Assembly: GCF_900188165.1 (NCBI RefSeq) | Contig: NZ_FZOS01000006.1 | Span: 1 to 64,000 of the forward strand | DNA length: 64,000 nt | Origin: Edaphosphingomonas laterariae | Lineage (GTDB): Bacteria; Pseudomonadota; Alphaproteobacteria; Sphingomonadales; Sphingomonadaceae | Direction of reading: 5' to 3' | In this document: positions 48,692 through 57,782 of the stretch, in pieces | How the letters are laid out: the number at the start of each line of letters is the position of its first letter | How positions within the stretch are numbered: position 1 is the first letter of the stretch | Notes under the pieces: model-generated | Database searches by the model: none | What the model saw: only the letters and a program-made list of their open reading frames with translations | Told to the model about the DNA's origin: nothing | Position numbers and translations under genes: made by a program

Positions 48692-50815
48692 ATGGCTGAG
48701 CGTTCGTTCAAGAAGGAAGTCGAGAAGCTGCGCATCGGCGACGGCGGCACGTTCGAGGGTGAAGGCATCCTGGCCGTCACCAAGGGGCTGTTGCAGGCCG
48801 GCGTCGCCTATGTGGGCGGTTATCAGGGATCGCCGATCAGCCATTTGATGGACGTGTTCGCCGATGCCGATCCGCTGCTGAAGGAACTCGGCGTCCATTT
48901 CGAAACGAGCGCGAGTGAGGCGACGGCGGCGGCGATGCTGGCGGCATCGGTGAATTACCCGCTGCGCGGCGCGGTGGCGTGGAAATCGGTGGTCGGCACC
49001 AACGTGGCGTCCGATGCGCTGTCCAACGTCGCGTCGGGCGGCGTCACCGGTGGCGCGCTGGTGATCGTCGGCGAAGATTATGGCGAAGGTTCCTCGATCA
49101 TGCAGGAACGGACGCATGCGTTTGCGATGAAATCGCAGATGTGGCTGCTCGATCCGCGCCCTAACCTCACCAGCATCGTCGACATGGTGGAAAAGGGCTT
49201 CGAGCTTTCGGAAGCATCGAACACGCCGGTGATGCTGGAATTGCGCGTGCGCGCCTGCCACGTCACCGGCAAGTTCACCGCCAAGGACAATGTGCGCCCG
49301 GCGATGACCGTGGCCGACGCCGCCAACAACCCCAATCGCGATACCGACCGCATCGTGCTGCCGCCCGCCAATTTCCTGCACGAGGTGGAGAAGATCGAGA
49401 AACGCTGGCCGGCGGCGGTGAACTTCGTCCGCGACCGGCGGCTCAACGAACGCTTCGGCCCGGCCGCGGGCGACGTGGGCATCATCGTGCAGGGCGGACT
49501 GTTCAATACGCTGAACCGCGCGCTGGAACTGATCGGCCTGTCCGACGCCGAGGGCAATGCGCAGGTTCCGATCTATTGCCTGAACGTCACCTACCCGCTG
49601 GTGCCGGAGGAAGTGACCGCTTTCTGCCGTGGCAAATCGGCCGTGCTGATCGTCGAGGAAGGCCAGCCCGAGTTCATCGAGCATGAGCTGAACACGATGC
49701 TGCGCAAGGCCGACCTGCAGACCCGGATCATCGGCAAGGACGTGCTGCCGCGTGCCGGCGAATATTCGGGCGCGGTGCTGCGCGACGGGGTGGCGAAGTT
49801 CCTGCGCGCATGGGCGCCGGACATCGCCCCGCCCGAAGCTGCGCTCCCCACCCCGAACGTGACACCCAGCGAAATCCCGCAGCGCCCCGCCGGTTTCTGC
49901 ACGGGCTGCCCCGAACGGCCGATCTTCACCGCGATGAAGCTGGTCGAGCGCGAACTGGGGCCGAGCCATGTGTCTGCCGACATCGGCTGCCACCTGTTTT
50001 CGATCCTGCCGCCCTTCAACATCGGCAACACGACAATGGGCTATGGCCTTGGGCCGGCCGGCGCATCCGCGTTCCGACCGGAGGGCAAGCGCGCCATCGC
50101 AATCATGGGCGATGGCGGTTTCTGGCATAACGGCCTGACGTCCGGCATCGGCAATGCCGTGTTCAACAAGGACGACACCGTTACGCTGATCGTCGACAAC
50201 GGCTATTCGGCGGCCACCGGCGGGCAGGACATTCTTTCATCGCGCGCGACCAATCCGGTGCGGACGACCAACCACCCGATCGAGCGCGCGGTGCGCGGCG
50301 TAGGTGCCGATTGGGTGCGGACGATCGACCGCACCTATGACATCGAGCGGATGCGCGACACGCTGAAGGAAGCGCTGACGACCGAGACCAAGGGCCCGAA
50401 GGTCATCGTCGCATCGTCGGAATGCATGCTGAACCGCCAGCGGCGCGAAAAGCCGATCAAGGCCAGGGCGATGAAGGAGGGCAAGCGCGTGGTGCGCGAG
50501 CGTTTCGGCGTCGACCCCGACACCTGCACCGGCGACCATAGCTGCATCCGCCTTTCGGGCTGCCCGTCGCTGACGATCAAGCCCAATCCCGATCCGCTGC
50601 GCCGCGATCCCATCGCGCATGTCGACAATAGCTGCGTCGGCTGCGGCCTGTGCGGCGAGGCGAGCCATGCCGCCGTGCTGTGCCCGAGCTTCTACCGCGC
50701 GAGCATCGTCAGCAATCCGAGCGGGTGGGACAGGTTCAAGGATCGCGTGCGCGGCGCGCTGATCGGCTGGATGCAGCGCCGCATGGATGTGGCGCGCGCG
50801 GCGAGGGCATTTTGA
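48692..50815 (+). CDS. 2-oxoacid:ferredoxin oxidoreductase, IorA-like alpha subunit
   Basis: A 707-residue thiamine-diphosphate enzyme subunit of the indolepyruvate:ferredoxin oxidoreductase type. The N-terminal pyrimidine-binding domain starts GEGILAVTKGLLQAGVAYVG and includes the TSASEATAAAML segment. The TPP motif is AIMGDGGFWHNGLTSGIGNA. Two iron-sulfur motifs are near the C-terminus (DTCTGDHSCIRLSGCPSLT and CVGCGLCGEASHAAVLCP). Together with the IorB-like subunit it oxidatively decarboxylates an aromatic 2-oxo acid with CoA. Beside an isatin-hydrolase-like gene, isatinate giving anthraniloyl-CoA is an attractive substrate, parallel to phenylglyoxylate giving benzoyl-CoA. Indole-3-pyruvate is the named alternative. 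Confidence 0.9.
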   Translation: MAERSFKKEVEKLRIGDGGTFEGEGILAVTKGLLQAGVAYVGGYQGSPISHLMDVFADADPLLKELGVHFETSASEATAAAMLAASVNYPLRGAVAWKSVVGTNVASDALSNVASGGVTGGALVIVGEDYGEGSSIMQERTHAFAMKSQMWLLDPRPNLTSIVDMVEKGFELSEASNTPVMLELRVRACHVTGKFTAKDNVRPAMTVADAANNPNRDTDRIVLPPANFLHEVEKIEKRWPAAVNFVRDRRLNERFGPAAGDVGIIVQGGLFNTLNRALELIGLSDAEGNAQVPIYCLNVTYPLVPEEVTAFCRGKSAVLIVEEGQPEFIEHELNTMLRKADLQTRIIGKDVLPRAGEYSGAVLRDGVAKFLRAWAPDIAPPEAALPTPNVTPSEIPQRPAGFCTGCPERPIFTAMKLVERELGPSHVSADIGCHLFSILPPFNIGNTTMGYGLGPAGASAFRPEGKRAIAIMGDGGFWHNGLTSGIGNAVFNKDDTVTLIVDNGYSAATGGQDILSSRATNPVRTTNHPIERAVRGVGADWVRTIDRTYDIERMRDTLKEALTTETKGPKVIVASSECMLNRQRREKPIKARAMKEGKRVVRERFGVDPDTCTGDHSCIRLSGCPSLTIKPNPDPLRRDPIAHVDNSCVGCGLCGEASHAAVLCPSFYRASIVSNPSGWDRFKDRVRGALIGWMQRRMDVARAARAF

Positions 50816-50837
50816 TGGTTGGCTTCTCCCCCTCGAC

Positions 50838-50932
50838 CGTCATTCCCGCGAAGGCGGGAAGCCATATTGGCGAACGTTGCGACTCTATCGAAAGCGCATG
50901 GGTTATGGATCCCCGCCTTCGCCGGGATGACG
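50838..50932. repeat. Interspersed palindromic repeat, type B (inverted pair)
   Basis: Two inverted copies of a REP-like palindrome: CATTCCCGCGAAGGCGGGAA in the left arm (50838-50865) and ATCCCCGCCTTCGCCGGGAT in the right arm (50905-50932). They fill the gap between the two subunit genes of one enzyme. A related half-copy lies at 56272-56297. Confidence 0.75.
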
Positions 50933-50960
50933 AGAAGCTTGTGGCGAAGGGAGTGGCCGC

Positions 50961-52430
50961 ATGAGCCGCGAACGCATCACCCTCGCCATCCTCGCACTCG
51001 GCGGACAGGGCGGCGGCGTGCTGGCCGACTGGATTCTCGACCTCGCCAAGCATCAGGACTGGCGCGCGCAGGGCACGTCGGTTCCCGGCGTCGCGCAGCG
51101 AACCGGGTCGACCGTCTATTATGTCGAGATGGTGCCCGAAGCGGTGGCTACCGATCCGGTGCTGGCGCTGATGCCGGTGCCGGGCGACGTCGACATCGTG
51201 ATCGCATCCGAACTGATGGAGGCGGGCCGCGCGATCCTGCGCGGGTTCGTCACCAAGGACCGCACCACGCTGATCGGATCGACGCACCGCATCTACGCCG
51301 TGTCCGAAAAGTCCGCCATGGGCGACGGCCGCGCGTCGAGCGAGCGGATCGCCGCCGCGTGCCAGGAACGTGCCCGGCGCTTCATCGGCTTCGACATGGA
51401 TGCCGTGACCGAGGCTTCGGGCAGCGTGATCAGTTCGATCATGTTCGGCGCGCTGGCGGGCAGCGGCGCCCTGCCCTTCCCGCGCGCGGCGTTCGAGGAT
51501 GCGATCCGCGCCAGCAAGATCGCGGTGGAGGCCAATCTGCGCGGCTTCGAGGCCGGTTTCCAGGCGGCGGGCGCGGGCAAGATCGTGCTGCCGCCGGTGG
51601 CGACGGCCGACGCGCCGGTGCCGACCAGCACGGCGGGCCGCGCGCTTGCCCATCGCGTCGGCACCCTGCCCATCGCCGCCCATGCCAATGCGCTGCACGG
51701 CGTGGCCCGGCTGATGGACTATCAGGACGCAGCCTATGCCGATCTCTATCTCGACCGGCTGGCGCCGATCGCCGCGATCGGCGATGCGGAGCTGGCGGCC
51801 GAAACGGCGCGGCATCTGGCGCTGTGGATGAGCTATGAGGACACGGTGCGCGTGGCCGACCTGAAGGTGCGCGCCAGCCGGTTCGATCGGGTGCGCAAGG
51901 AAGTGCGCGCGAAGGACGACCAGATTCTGGGCGTGACCGAGTTCATGCACCCGCGCCTGCGCGAGATTTGCGAAACGCTGCCCGCCGGGATCGGCCGGTG
52001 GATCTGGGAAAGCCCGCGCCTTGCGCGGATGCTGGAACCGCTGTTCCGCAAGGGCCGGCATGTCGAAACGACCAGCCTGCGCTGGTTCCTGATGCTGCGC
52101 CTGCTGGCGGGGCTGCGGCGTTTTCGCCGATCGAGCCTGCGTTACCATGAGGAGCAGGAGCGGATCGAAGGCTGGCTGGCCGCGATCCGCGAAACGGCGG
52201 CGCGCGATACGGCGCTGGCGACCGAAGTGGCGCGCGCGCAGGGGCTGGTGAAGGGTTATGGCGATACGTTCGAGCGCGGACTGGCCAATTTCGCCACGGT
52301 GATGGCGGCGGTGGATATTGTCGATGCCGGCGGACTGGCGCGGTTGCGCGCGGCCGCGCTTGCCGACGATAAGGGACAGAAGCTGGCCGCAGAGCTGGCG
52401 ACAACGGGTACGCAAAGGGCTTCCGCATGA
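50961..52430 (+). CDS. IorB-like subunit with DUF6537 extension
   Basis: A 489-residue partner of the upstream alpha subunit. The N-terminal gamma-type 2-oxoacid oxidoreductase domain has ILALGGQGGGVLADWILDLA, PGVAQRTGSTVYYVEM and DIVIASELMEAGRAI. The C-terminal half is helical and matches the DUF6537 type of extension (TVRVADLKVRASRFDRVRKE). Together they should form the heteromeric TPP/iron-sulfur enzyme. Unusually, a palindromic repeat separates the two genes by 145 bases. Its stop overlaps the DUF3311 start (ATGA), linking enzyme and transporter in one unit. Confidence 0.88.
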   Translation: MSRERITLAILALGGQGGGVLADWILDLAKHQDWRAQGTSVPGVAQRTGSTVYYVEMVPEAVATDPVLALMPVPGDVDIVIASELMEAGRAILRGFVTKDRTTLIGSTHRIYAVSEKSAMGDGRASSERIAAACQERARRFIGFDMDAVTEASGSVISSIMFGALAGSGALPFPRAAFEDAIRASKIAVEANLRGFEAGFQAAGAGKIVLPPVATADAPVPTSTAGRALAHRVGTLPIAAHANALHGVARLMDYQDAAYADLYLDRLAPIAAIGDAELAAETARHLALWMSYEDTVRVADLKVRASRFDRVRKEVRAKDDQILGVTEFMHPRLREICETLPAGIGRWIWESPRLARMLEPLFRKGRHVETTSLRWFLMLRLLAGLRRFRRSSLRYHEEQERIEGWLAAIRETAARDTALATEVARAQGLVKGYGDTFERGLANFATVMAAVDIVDAGGLARLRAAALADDKGQKLAAELATTGTQRASA

Positions 52431-52690
52431 ATGACGACAAGGACGCGGGCCGGCGCAGTTATGCGCATCGCTGGCTGCTGCTGATTCCCTTCTTATGGCA
52501 GGTGGGCATGCTGCCCTTCGTCAACGATGTCGCCTGGCGCCCCTTTTCGCTGCCCTTCCCGATGGTGTGGCAGATGGCGGGGATCATCCTCACCTCGATC
52601 ATCCTCGCCATCCTGTTCAAGATCGATCAGGCGCAGGAAGGCCCTGAGCAGGAGGACGTGGCCGCCACCGCCCGCGGCGACCTGCATTGA
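52427..52690 (+). CDS. DUF3311 small membrane protein (symporter partner)
   Basis: An 87-residue protein with two membrane segments (WLLLIPFLWQVGMLPFV and VWQMAGIILTSIILAILFKI). DUF3311 proteins are small companions encoded immediately before sodium:solute symporters and probably help their assembly. Overlaps on both sides (ATGA with the enzyme gene, TTGA with the symporter) show translational coupling. Confidence 0.87.
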   Translation: MNDDKDAGRRSYAHRWLLLIPFLWQVGMLPFVNDVAWRPFSLPFPMVWQMAGIILTSIILAILFKIDQAQEGPEQEDVAATARGDLH

Positions 52691-54144
52691 TCCTCGCCCT
52701 CACCCTAGCGGTCGTGCTCGGCACGATGGCCGGCGCCATGCTCTATGGCCAGCGGCAGGCGCGCGCCAAGACGATGGCCGAATGGGCCGTCGGCGGGCGC
52801 AAGTTCGGCGTGCTGATCTTCTGGTTCCTGAACGCCGGCGAAATCTACACCACCTTCGCGGTGCTCGGCATTTCGGGCTTCGCCTGGGCCTATGGCGCGC
52901 CGGCCTATCTGGCTTTCTGCTCGGTCTCGCTTTCGGCGACGCTGGGCTATTGGCTGATGCCGCGCATCTGGGAGGCGGGGCGGCGCTATGATCTCGTCAC
53001 CCAGGCCGATTTCTTCGCGACGCATTACAAGGCGACGTGGCTGGGCGTGGTGGTCGGCGTATCCGGCATCTGCGCGCTCGTCGTCTATGTGCAAATCCAG
53101 ATCGTGGCGCTCAGCCTGATCGTGCGGATGACGCTGGGGCCGGACGTGGCGCCGCTGACCGCCGCGCTGATCGCCGCGTCCGTGATGCTCGCCTTCGTCT
53201 ATGTCGCCGGCCTGCGTTCCGCCGCCTTCGCCGCCGGCGTCAAGGACGTACTGATGGTGCTGATCGTGATCGGCCTGTGCGCCACCGTCGCCAGCAAGGT
53301 CGGCGCGGGATCGATGCTCGACGTCTATCGGCTGGCGCAGGATACCCATCCCGGCATCGGCAAATTCCCCGGGCTGGTGCCCGATGCGGGGCTGAGCTCG
53401 ACCTGGCTGATGACGTCGGCGCTGAACGTGGCGCTGGGCAACTGGATCCTGCCGCACATGTTCCAGCTCTGCTTTTCGGCCGGCAGCAAGGCCACGATCC
53501 GCCGCAACGCGATCTGGCAGCCGCTTTATTCGCTATCCTATTTCTTCATCATCCTGATGGGCTTCGCGGCGCTGCTCGCCGGCACCCGGCCAGAAGGTGG
53601 CGATACCAATGCCGTGCTGCTGCAGTTCGTGTCGGACAGCTACCCCGCCTGGGCGGTCGGGCTGTTAGCCGGCACCGCCTGCCTGCTGGCGCTGGTGCCG
53701 GGATCGGTGCTGCTGCTGACCGCCGGGTCGATCTTCAGCCGCAATGTCGTACGGCCGCTGAAGCCCGACATCAGCGAACGGCAGACGCTGCTCGTCTCGC
53801 GCCTGTCGATGGTGGCGTTCGCGGGCGTGGCGGTGTGGCTGACGCTGGGCGGATCGAAGTCGCTCGTCGAAATCGGGCTATCCGCTTATGCCGCGATCGG
53901 CATGCTGGCGCCGGGCGTGTTCCTGGCCTTCCTGTGGCCGCGCGCCCATGCGACGGGCGTGTTCATCGGGATCGTCGCCGGCTATATCGCGCTGCTGCTG
54001 CCGCAGGCGCAAGCCTTGTGGAACCACATCCTGCCGCAATGGGATCATGGCCTGATCGCCATGGGCGTGGACGCGGCGGTGACGATCCTTGCCTGCCTGC
54101 TGCTGCCGGCGCGGCGGCCGTTGCCGGCCGCCGCGACAGCCTGA
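52687..54144 (+). CDS. Sodium:solute symporter family transporter
   Basis: A 485-residue inner-membrane transporter with about 13 predicted helices. The SSS-family start reads AEWAVGGRKFGVLIFWFLNA and then EIYTTFAVLGISGFAWAYGA. Other helices include KDVLMVLIVIGLCATVASKV and SLSYFFIILMGFAALLAGT. It should bring a small anion or amino-acid-like molecule into the cell with sodium. Being co-transcribed with the cyclase and IorAB-type enzyme, it probably imports their substrate or a precursor. Starts at TTG 52687. Confidence 0.9.
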   Translation: MILALTLAVVLGTMAGAMLYGQRQARAKTMAEWAVGGRKFGVLIFWFLNAGEIYTTFAVLGISGFAWAYGAPAYLAFCSVSLSATLGYWLMPRIWEAGRRYDLVTQADFFATHYKATWLGVVVGVSGICALVVYVQIQIVALSLIVRMTLGPDVAPLTAALIAASVMLAFVYVAGLRSAAFAAGVKDVLMVLIVIGLCATVASKVGAGSMLDVYRLAQDTHPGIGKFPGLVPDAGLSSTWLMTSALNVALGNWILPHMFQLCFSAGSKATIRRNAIWQPLYSLSYFFIILMGFAALLAGTRPEGGDTNAVLLQFVSDSYPAWAVGLLAGTACLLALVPGSVLLLTAGSIFSRNVVRPLKPDISERQTLLVSRLSMVAFAGVAVWLTLGGSKSLVEIGLSAYAAIGMLAPGVFLAFLWPRAHATGVFIGIVAGYIALLLPQAQALWNHILPQWDHGLIAMGVDAAVTILACLLLPARRPLPAAATA

Positions 54145-54161
54145 ACCTTCGGCGCCCGATC

Positions 54162-54184
54162 CGTCAGGCCGCGACGGCCTGACG
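54162..54184. terminator. Hairpin between convergent symporter and lysR genes
   Basis: CGTCAGGCC pairs with GGCCTGACG (54162-54170 and 54176-54184) around a 5-base loop. It includes the lysR stop codon. There is no T-tract; it may serve both convergent genes. Confidence 0.5.
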
Positions 54185-55087
54185 ATCGGCTTCCGACCAG
54201 GTCTTGAGTTTGGCTTCGAGCAGGCCGAGCAGCCGGGCCGGGGCGCCATCGAGCTGGCGACCGAGCCGGTGGACGAGGCTGACGGTGCTATGTTCCAGCT
54301 CCGCATCGAGCAACGGGCGGGCAACCAACGTCCCCTCCTCGATCTCGGTCAGCGCCGAGATGCGCGGCAGCACGGTGACGGCGCGGCCGGCGCGCGCGGC
54401 ATCGCGCATCATCTGCAGCGAACTGGTGACGAGCCGCGGTTCCAGCCAGGTCTGCGCCCGCTTTTCGGCATCGTTGAGGATCGTGCGGATGCGAAAGCCC
54501 TTGGGCGGCAGGCAAAGATCGAAGCGCGCAAGATCGGCGATGGTGAGCGACGGCAGCGCGGCCGCCGGATGACGCGGCGCGCAGAGCACCATCAGCGGCT
54601 GCCCCACGGTGGCGCGGGTGCGGATCTTGGGTTCGTTGGTGGTGTTGAAGATCATCCCGATATGCGCTTCATCGTCCAGCACCATGCGAACCAGTTCGCT
54701 GGTCGTGCCGCTGGAAACGGTGATCGCGATGCCGGGATTGCGCCGCTGGAAGCCATCGATGATGTCGGTGAAGGCGGCGCCGAGAAAACCTTCGCCAACG
54801 GCGAGGTCGATCCGCCCGGTCTTCACCTCGCGCAGTTCGCGCAGCTGATTCATCAGTGCTTCGCGATCGGCGAGCTGGTTGCGGTGATATTCGAAGGCAA
54901 GGCGGCCGGCCTCGGTAAGCCGAATCGAACGGCGGCCACGTTCGATCAACGCGATTCCCATTTCCGCTTCGAGCTGGGCGATCTGGCGGCTGATCGACGA
55001 AACCGCGACCCCAATCTTGTCGCTGGCGAGCCGCATGGACCCGAGATTGGCGGCTTCGTAGAAATAATTCAGAGCATTATCCCACAT
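54164..55087 (-). CDS. LysR-family regulator, candidate master regulator of the catabolic region
   Basis: A 307-residue LysR regulator. The N-terminal helix-turn-helix is YFYEAANLGSMRLASDKIGV, AVSSISRQIAQLEAEMGI. The effector domain begins GRIDLAVGEGFLGAAFTDII and has the usual two-lobed pattern. It is divergent from the dapA-like operon. The shared region holds operator copy 4, TTGC-N7-GCAA, which matches the LysR consensus T-N11-A. Since the same palindrome precedes four other units, this protein is the best candidate for controlling all of them. The inducer is unknown. Confidence 0.9.
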   Translation of the reverse strand: MWDNALNYFYEAANLGSMRLASDKIGVAVSSISRQIAQLEAEMGIALIERGRRSIRLTEAGRLAFEYHRNQLADREALMNQLRELREVKTGRIDLAVGEGFLGAAFTDIIDGFQRRNPGIAITVSSGTTSELVRMVLDDEAHIGMIFNTTNEPKIRTRATVGQPLMVLCAPRHPAAALPSLTIADLARFDLCLPPKGFRIRTILNDAEKRAQTWLEPRLVTSSLQMMRDAARAGRAVTVLPRISALTEIEEGTLVARPLLDAELEHSTVSLVHRLGRQLDGAPARLLGLLEAKLKTWSEADRQAVAA

Positions 55088-55155
55088 CGTGCGTGACCCC
55101 CGATTGTTTCTGACCGGCCTTCATGGCTCTCTATGAATCGCATGCTGCGTCATGT

Positions 55156-55170
55156 TTGCGGGAAGCGCAA
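55156..55170. promoter_or_regulatory. Operator copy 4: TTGC-N7-GCAA
   Basis: TTGC-GGGAAGC-GCAA followed by TGATAT (one base different from the CGAT of the other copies), in the divergent lysR/dapA-like promoter region. A second TTGC lies 31 bases downstream (55187). A LysR regulator binding its own promoter region is the usual arrangement. Confidence 0.7.
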
Positions 55171-55254
55171 TGATATTCGCCATTCGTTGCCCTTGCCGCC
55201 AAACAGGCTTCGTCGCAACACGGTGTGACCGATGGGCGGACCAGCCCTTCGGAC

Positions 55255-56202
55255 ATGCTTTCAGGGGGTGTTCGCGTTTTGACGACCAAGCGATCCCGCG
55301 TTGACTGGCGCGGCTATATTCCTGCCATCACGACGCCGTTCGATGCGAACCATGCGCTCGACCTGAACGGGTTGGGCCGGTTGCTGGAATGGCTGCACGG
55401 CGAAGGCATGCACGGGCTGGTGATCGCCGGCACCACCGGCGAATGGCCCAGCCTTTCCGGCGCCGAGCGCAAGCAGCTGTTCCGCGCCGTGGGCGACCAG
55501 ATGGGTGGCAAGCTGCCGCTGCTGGCCGGCTGCACCGCGTTTACCGCGCGCGAAGTGCTGGAATTCGCCGAGGTAGCGGCAGACGCCCGATTCGACGGCA
55601 TCCTGGTGACGCCGCCGCCTTATTTCCGGCCGAACGCCGACGAGATCGTCGGCTTTTACGAGGACGTATCCCGGGGATCGCGCCTGCCGATCTGCGTCTA
55701 TAACTGGCCGCCGGGCACCGGCATCGACATGCCGCTGGAGTTGCTGGAGCGCATTGCCGACATCGAGAATGTCGTCGCGATCAAGCAATCGACCGGCGAT
55801 CTGCGCCGTTTCGTCAGCACCTTCTTCGCCCTGAAGGACAAGGTGCGCGTATTCGGCCATTCGATGGACGAACATGGGCTGGCACTGCTGGAAGCGCGCG
55901 GCGGCGACGGCACGATGGGCGCGGGCGCGGTGCTCGGCAGCGTTCATCCCGATTTCTACAACCATCTGTGGAAAGGCGAGATCGATGCCGCGCGGGCATG
56001 CGGCGCCAAGGACCGGGTGGTGCTGGACCAATGGTACACGCAGGATCTGGTGGGCCGTTTCGGTTCGGGCCCCGCGATCCTGAAGGCCGCGCTGAACGCG
56101 CAAGGGTTGCCCGGCGGCCATGTCCGCCCGCCGCTGCGCGACGTTTCCGCCGCCGATGCGGACAGCATCCGCGAGACGCTGGTCGGGCTGGGACGCATCT
56201 GA
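55255..56202 (+). CDS. DapA-family lyase/deaminase
   Basis: A protein of about 315 residues in the dihydrodipicolinate synthase / N-acetylneuraminate lyase family. Key pieces are IPAITTPFDANHALDLNGL, IAGTTGEWPSLSGAER, the proton-relay Tyr in CVYNWPPGTG, and the Schiff-base Lys in AIKQSTGDL. The family makes or breaks bonds next to a 2-oxo acid; one branch deaminates pyrroline-4-hydroxy-2-carboxylate in hydroxyproline breakdown. The three-subunit dehydrogenase downstream fits such a role, but neither an epimerase nor a semialdehyde dehydrogenase is near. The start is uncertain: GTG 55225, ATG 55255 or TTG 55279, which has AGGGGG upstream. Confidence 0.87.
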   Translation: MLSGGVRVLTTKRSRVDWRGYIPAITTPFDANHALDLNGLGRLLEWLHGEGMHGLVIAGTTGEWPSLSGAERKQLFRAVGDQMGGKLPLLAGCTAFTAREVLEFAEVAADARFDGILVTPPPYFRPNADEIVGFYEDVSRGSRLPICVYNWPPGTGIDMPLELLERIADIENVVAIKQSTGDLRRFVSTFFALKDKVRVFGHSMDEHGLALLEARGGDGTMGAGAVLGSVHPDFYNHLWKGEIDAARACGAKDRVVLDQWYTQDLVGRFGSGPAILKAALNAQGLPGGHVRPPLRDVSAADADSIRETLVGLGRI

Positions 56203-56271
56203 TCCGGCGACCGTGCCGAAACTGTTTCAGCATCCATTGCCGCTGCGGCTAGGTATCGGGCGAACGTGGCA

Positions 56272-56297
56272 ATGGATCCTGGCCTTCGCCGGGGCAG
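56272..56297. repeat. Half copy of interspersed repeat type B
   Basis: ATGGATCCTGGCCTTCGCC and the following bases resemble the right arm of the repeat at 50905-50932 (ATGGATCCCCGCCTTCGCC). It lies in the 120-base gap between the dapA-like gene and the FAD oxidoreductase gene. Confidence 0.55.
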
Positions 56298-56322
56298 CGA
56301 TGGTGAACGGGAACCCGACGGC

Positions 56323-57501
56323 GTGACGCACAAGAGTGACGTGCTGGTAATCGGTGGCGGGCTGATCGGCTGCGCGACCGCATGGCGGCTCGCCCGCGCC
56401 GGCGCGCAGGTCACGCTGCTGGAGGCGGGCGACATCAATGCGGGCGCATCCGGCCAGAATGCCGGATCGCTGCATTTCCAGATCGAACGGCGCTTTATCG
56501 AAAATGGCGAGGCGCTGGCCGAACAGGCGGCGCGGATCGTTGCGCTCAACCGGCTGGCGATCACCGACTGGCGCGGGCTGGAAGCCGAACTGGGCGCCGA
56601 CCTGCACGTCAGCATGGCCGGAGGCCTGATGGTGGCCGAAACCCCCGAACAGGTGGCGATGCTGGAAGCCAAGGTCCGCCGCGAAAGCGCCGAAGGACTG
56701 GCGAGCCGGCTGATCGACGGCGATCAGGCCCGCGCCGTCGCGCCCTGCCTTGCCCCGCAAATCCTGGCCGCCTGCCACCTGCCGGACGAAGGCCATGCCG
56801 ATCCCCGCGCGGTGACGCCCGCCTTTGCCGCCGCTGCCCGCGCCGAGGGCGCCGACATTCGCACGCGAACGGCGGTGCAGGCGATCCGTCGCGAGGCGGG
56901 CGCGTTCCATGTCGGCACGGCCGACGCCGCCTTCCGCGCCGACCGGGTGCTGATCGCCTGCGGTGCGTGGACCGCGCATGTCGCGGCGCTCGCCAACCTG
57001 CACATGCCGCTTTATCCGGTGGCGCTGCTGATGAACGCGACCGAGCGGACCGCGCCGGTCCTGCCCCAGTTGATCCAGCATGTCGGCCGCCGGCTTTCGA
57101 TGAAGCAGGCTTATGCCGGCAATATCCTGATCGGCGGCGGCTGGCCGTCGCGGCTGGCGCAAAAGGCCGATGGCGGGTTCGACCTCGGCGCCAAGGCGAG
57201 CATTATCCAAGCCTCGCTGGCGGGCAATCTGCGCGCGGCGATCGATACGGTGCCGATGGTGGAACGGCTGAACCTGATCCGCAGCTGGACCGGTGTGACC
57301 GCGATCAGCGCCGATCAGTTGCCGATCGTGGGCGAAGTGCCGCGCATGCCCGGCCTGTTCGTGGCGGGGGGCGGATCGGCCTTCACGCTGGGCCCGACCT
57401 TCGCCCGGCTGCTGGCGCGCGCAATGGGCGGCGAGCGGGTGGCGGAACTGGACCTGCTTTCGCCCGCGCGGTTCGAACATCTCAACAGCTTCATGGGGTG
57501 A
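56323..57501 (+). CDS. FAD-dependent amine/D-amino-acid dehydrogenase subunit (DAO type)
   Basis: A 392-residue DAO-family flavoprotein. The FAD motif is DVLVIGGGLIGCATAWRLAR, followed by AGASGQNAGSLH. The C-terminal FAD-closing segment is GLFVAGGGSAFTLGPTFARL. This is the catalytic subunit in three-subunit dehydrogenases such as opine oxidases, hydrogen-cyanide-synthase-like enzymes and D-hydroxyproline dehydrogenases. It should oxidise a secondary amine to an imine. GTG 56323 is chosen because upstream in-frame codons come from a repeat element. Its stop overlaps the next start (TGATG). Confidence 0.87.
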   Translation: MTHKSDVLVIGGGLIGCATAWRLARAGAQVTLLEAGDINAGASGQNAGSLHFQIERRFIENGEALAEQAARIVALNRLAITDWRGLEAELGADLHVSMAGGLMVAETPEQVAMLEAKVRRESAEGLASRLIDGDQARAVAPCLAPQILAACHLPDEGHADPRAVTPAFAAAARAEGADIRTRTAVQAIRREAGAFHVGTADAAFRADRVLIACGAWTAHVAALANLHMPLYPVALLMNATERTAPVLPQLIQHVGRRLSMKQAYAGNILIGGGWPSRLAQKADGGFDLGAKASIIQASLAGNLRAAIDTVPMVERLNLIRSWTGVTAISADQLPIVGEVPRMPGLFVAGGGSAFTLGPTFARLLARAMGGERVAELDLLSPARFEHLNSFMG

Positions 57502-57782
57502 TGGGGATGCGGATCGAAGCAGATGTGACGCGCGGCAATGCGATCACCATCATCGTCGATGGCGAGGCGCTGCCCGCTTTTGCCGGCGAAACCGTGGCGA
57601 CCGCGATGCTGGCGGCGGGGCGGCAGGTCTTCCGCGCCGATACCGGGGGAAAGCCGCGCGGGCTTTACTGCAACATGGGCACGTGCAGCGAATGCCTCGT
57701 GACGATCGTGGCGAGCGGGCGACGGGTGCGCGCCTGCCTGACCGAGGCGGTCGACGGGATGGAGATCGCGACCCGTGGCTGA
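57501..57782 (+). CDS. Small [2Fe-2S] subunit of the amine dehydrogenase
   Basis: A 93-residue ferredoxin-like protein. Cluster ligands are spaced CX4CX2CX13C in YCNMGTCSECL to RACLTEAVDG. Such small subunits carry electrons between the two flavoproteins in opine-oxidase-like complexes. Starts at ATG 57501 (overlapping the previous stop) or ATG 57507, and overlaps the next gene by 8 bases. Confidence 0.88.
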   Translation: MGMRIEADVTRGNAITIIVDGEALPAFAGETVATAMLAAGRQVFRADTGGKPRGLYCNMGTCSECLVTIVASGRRVRACLTEAVDGMEIATRG

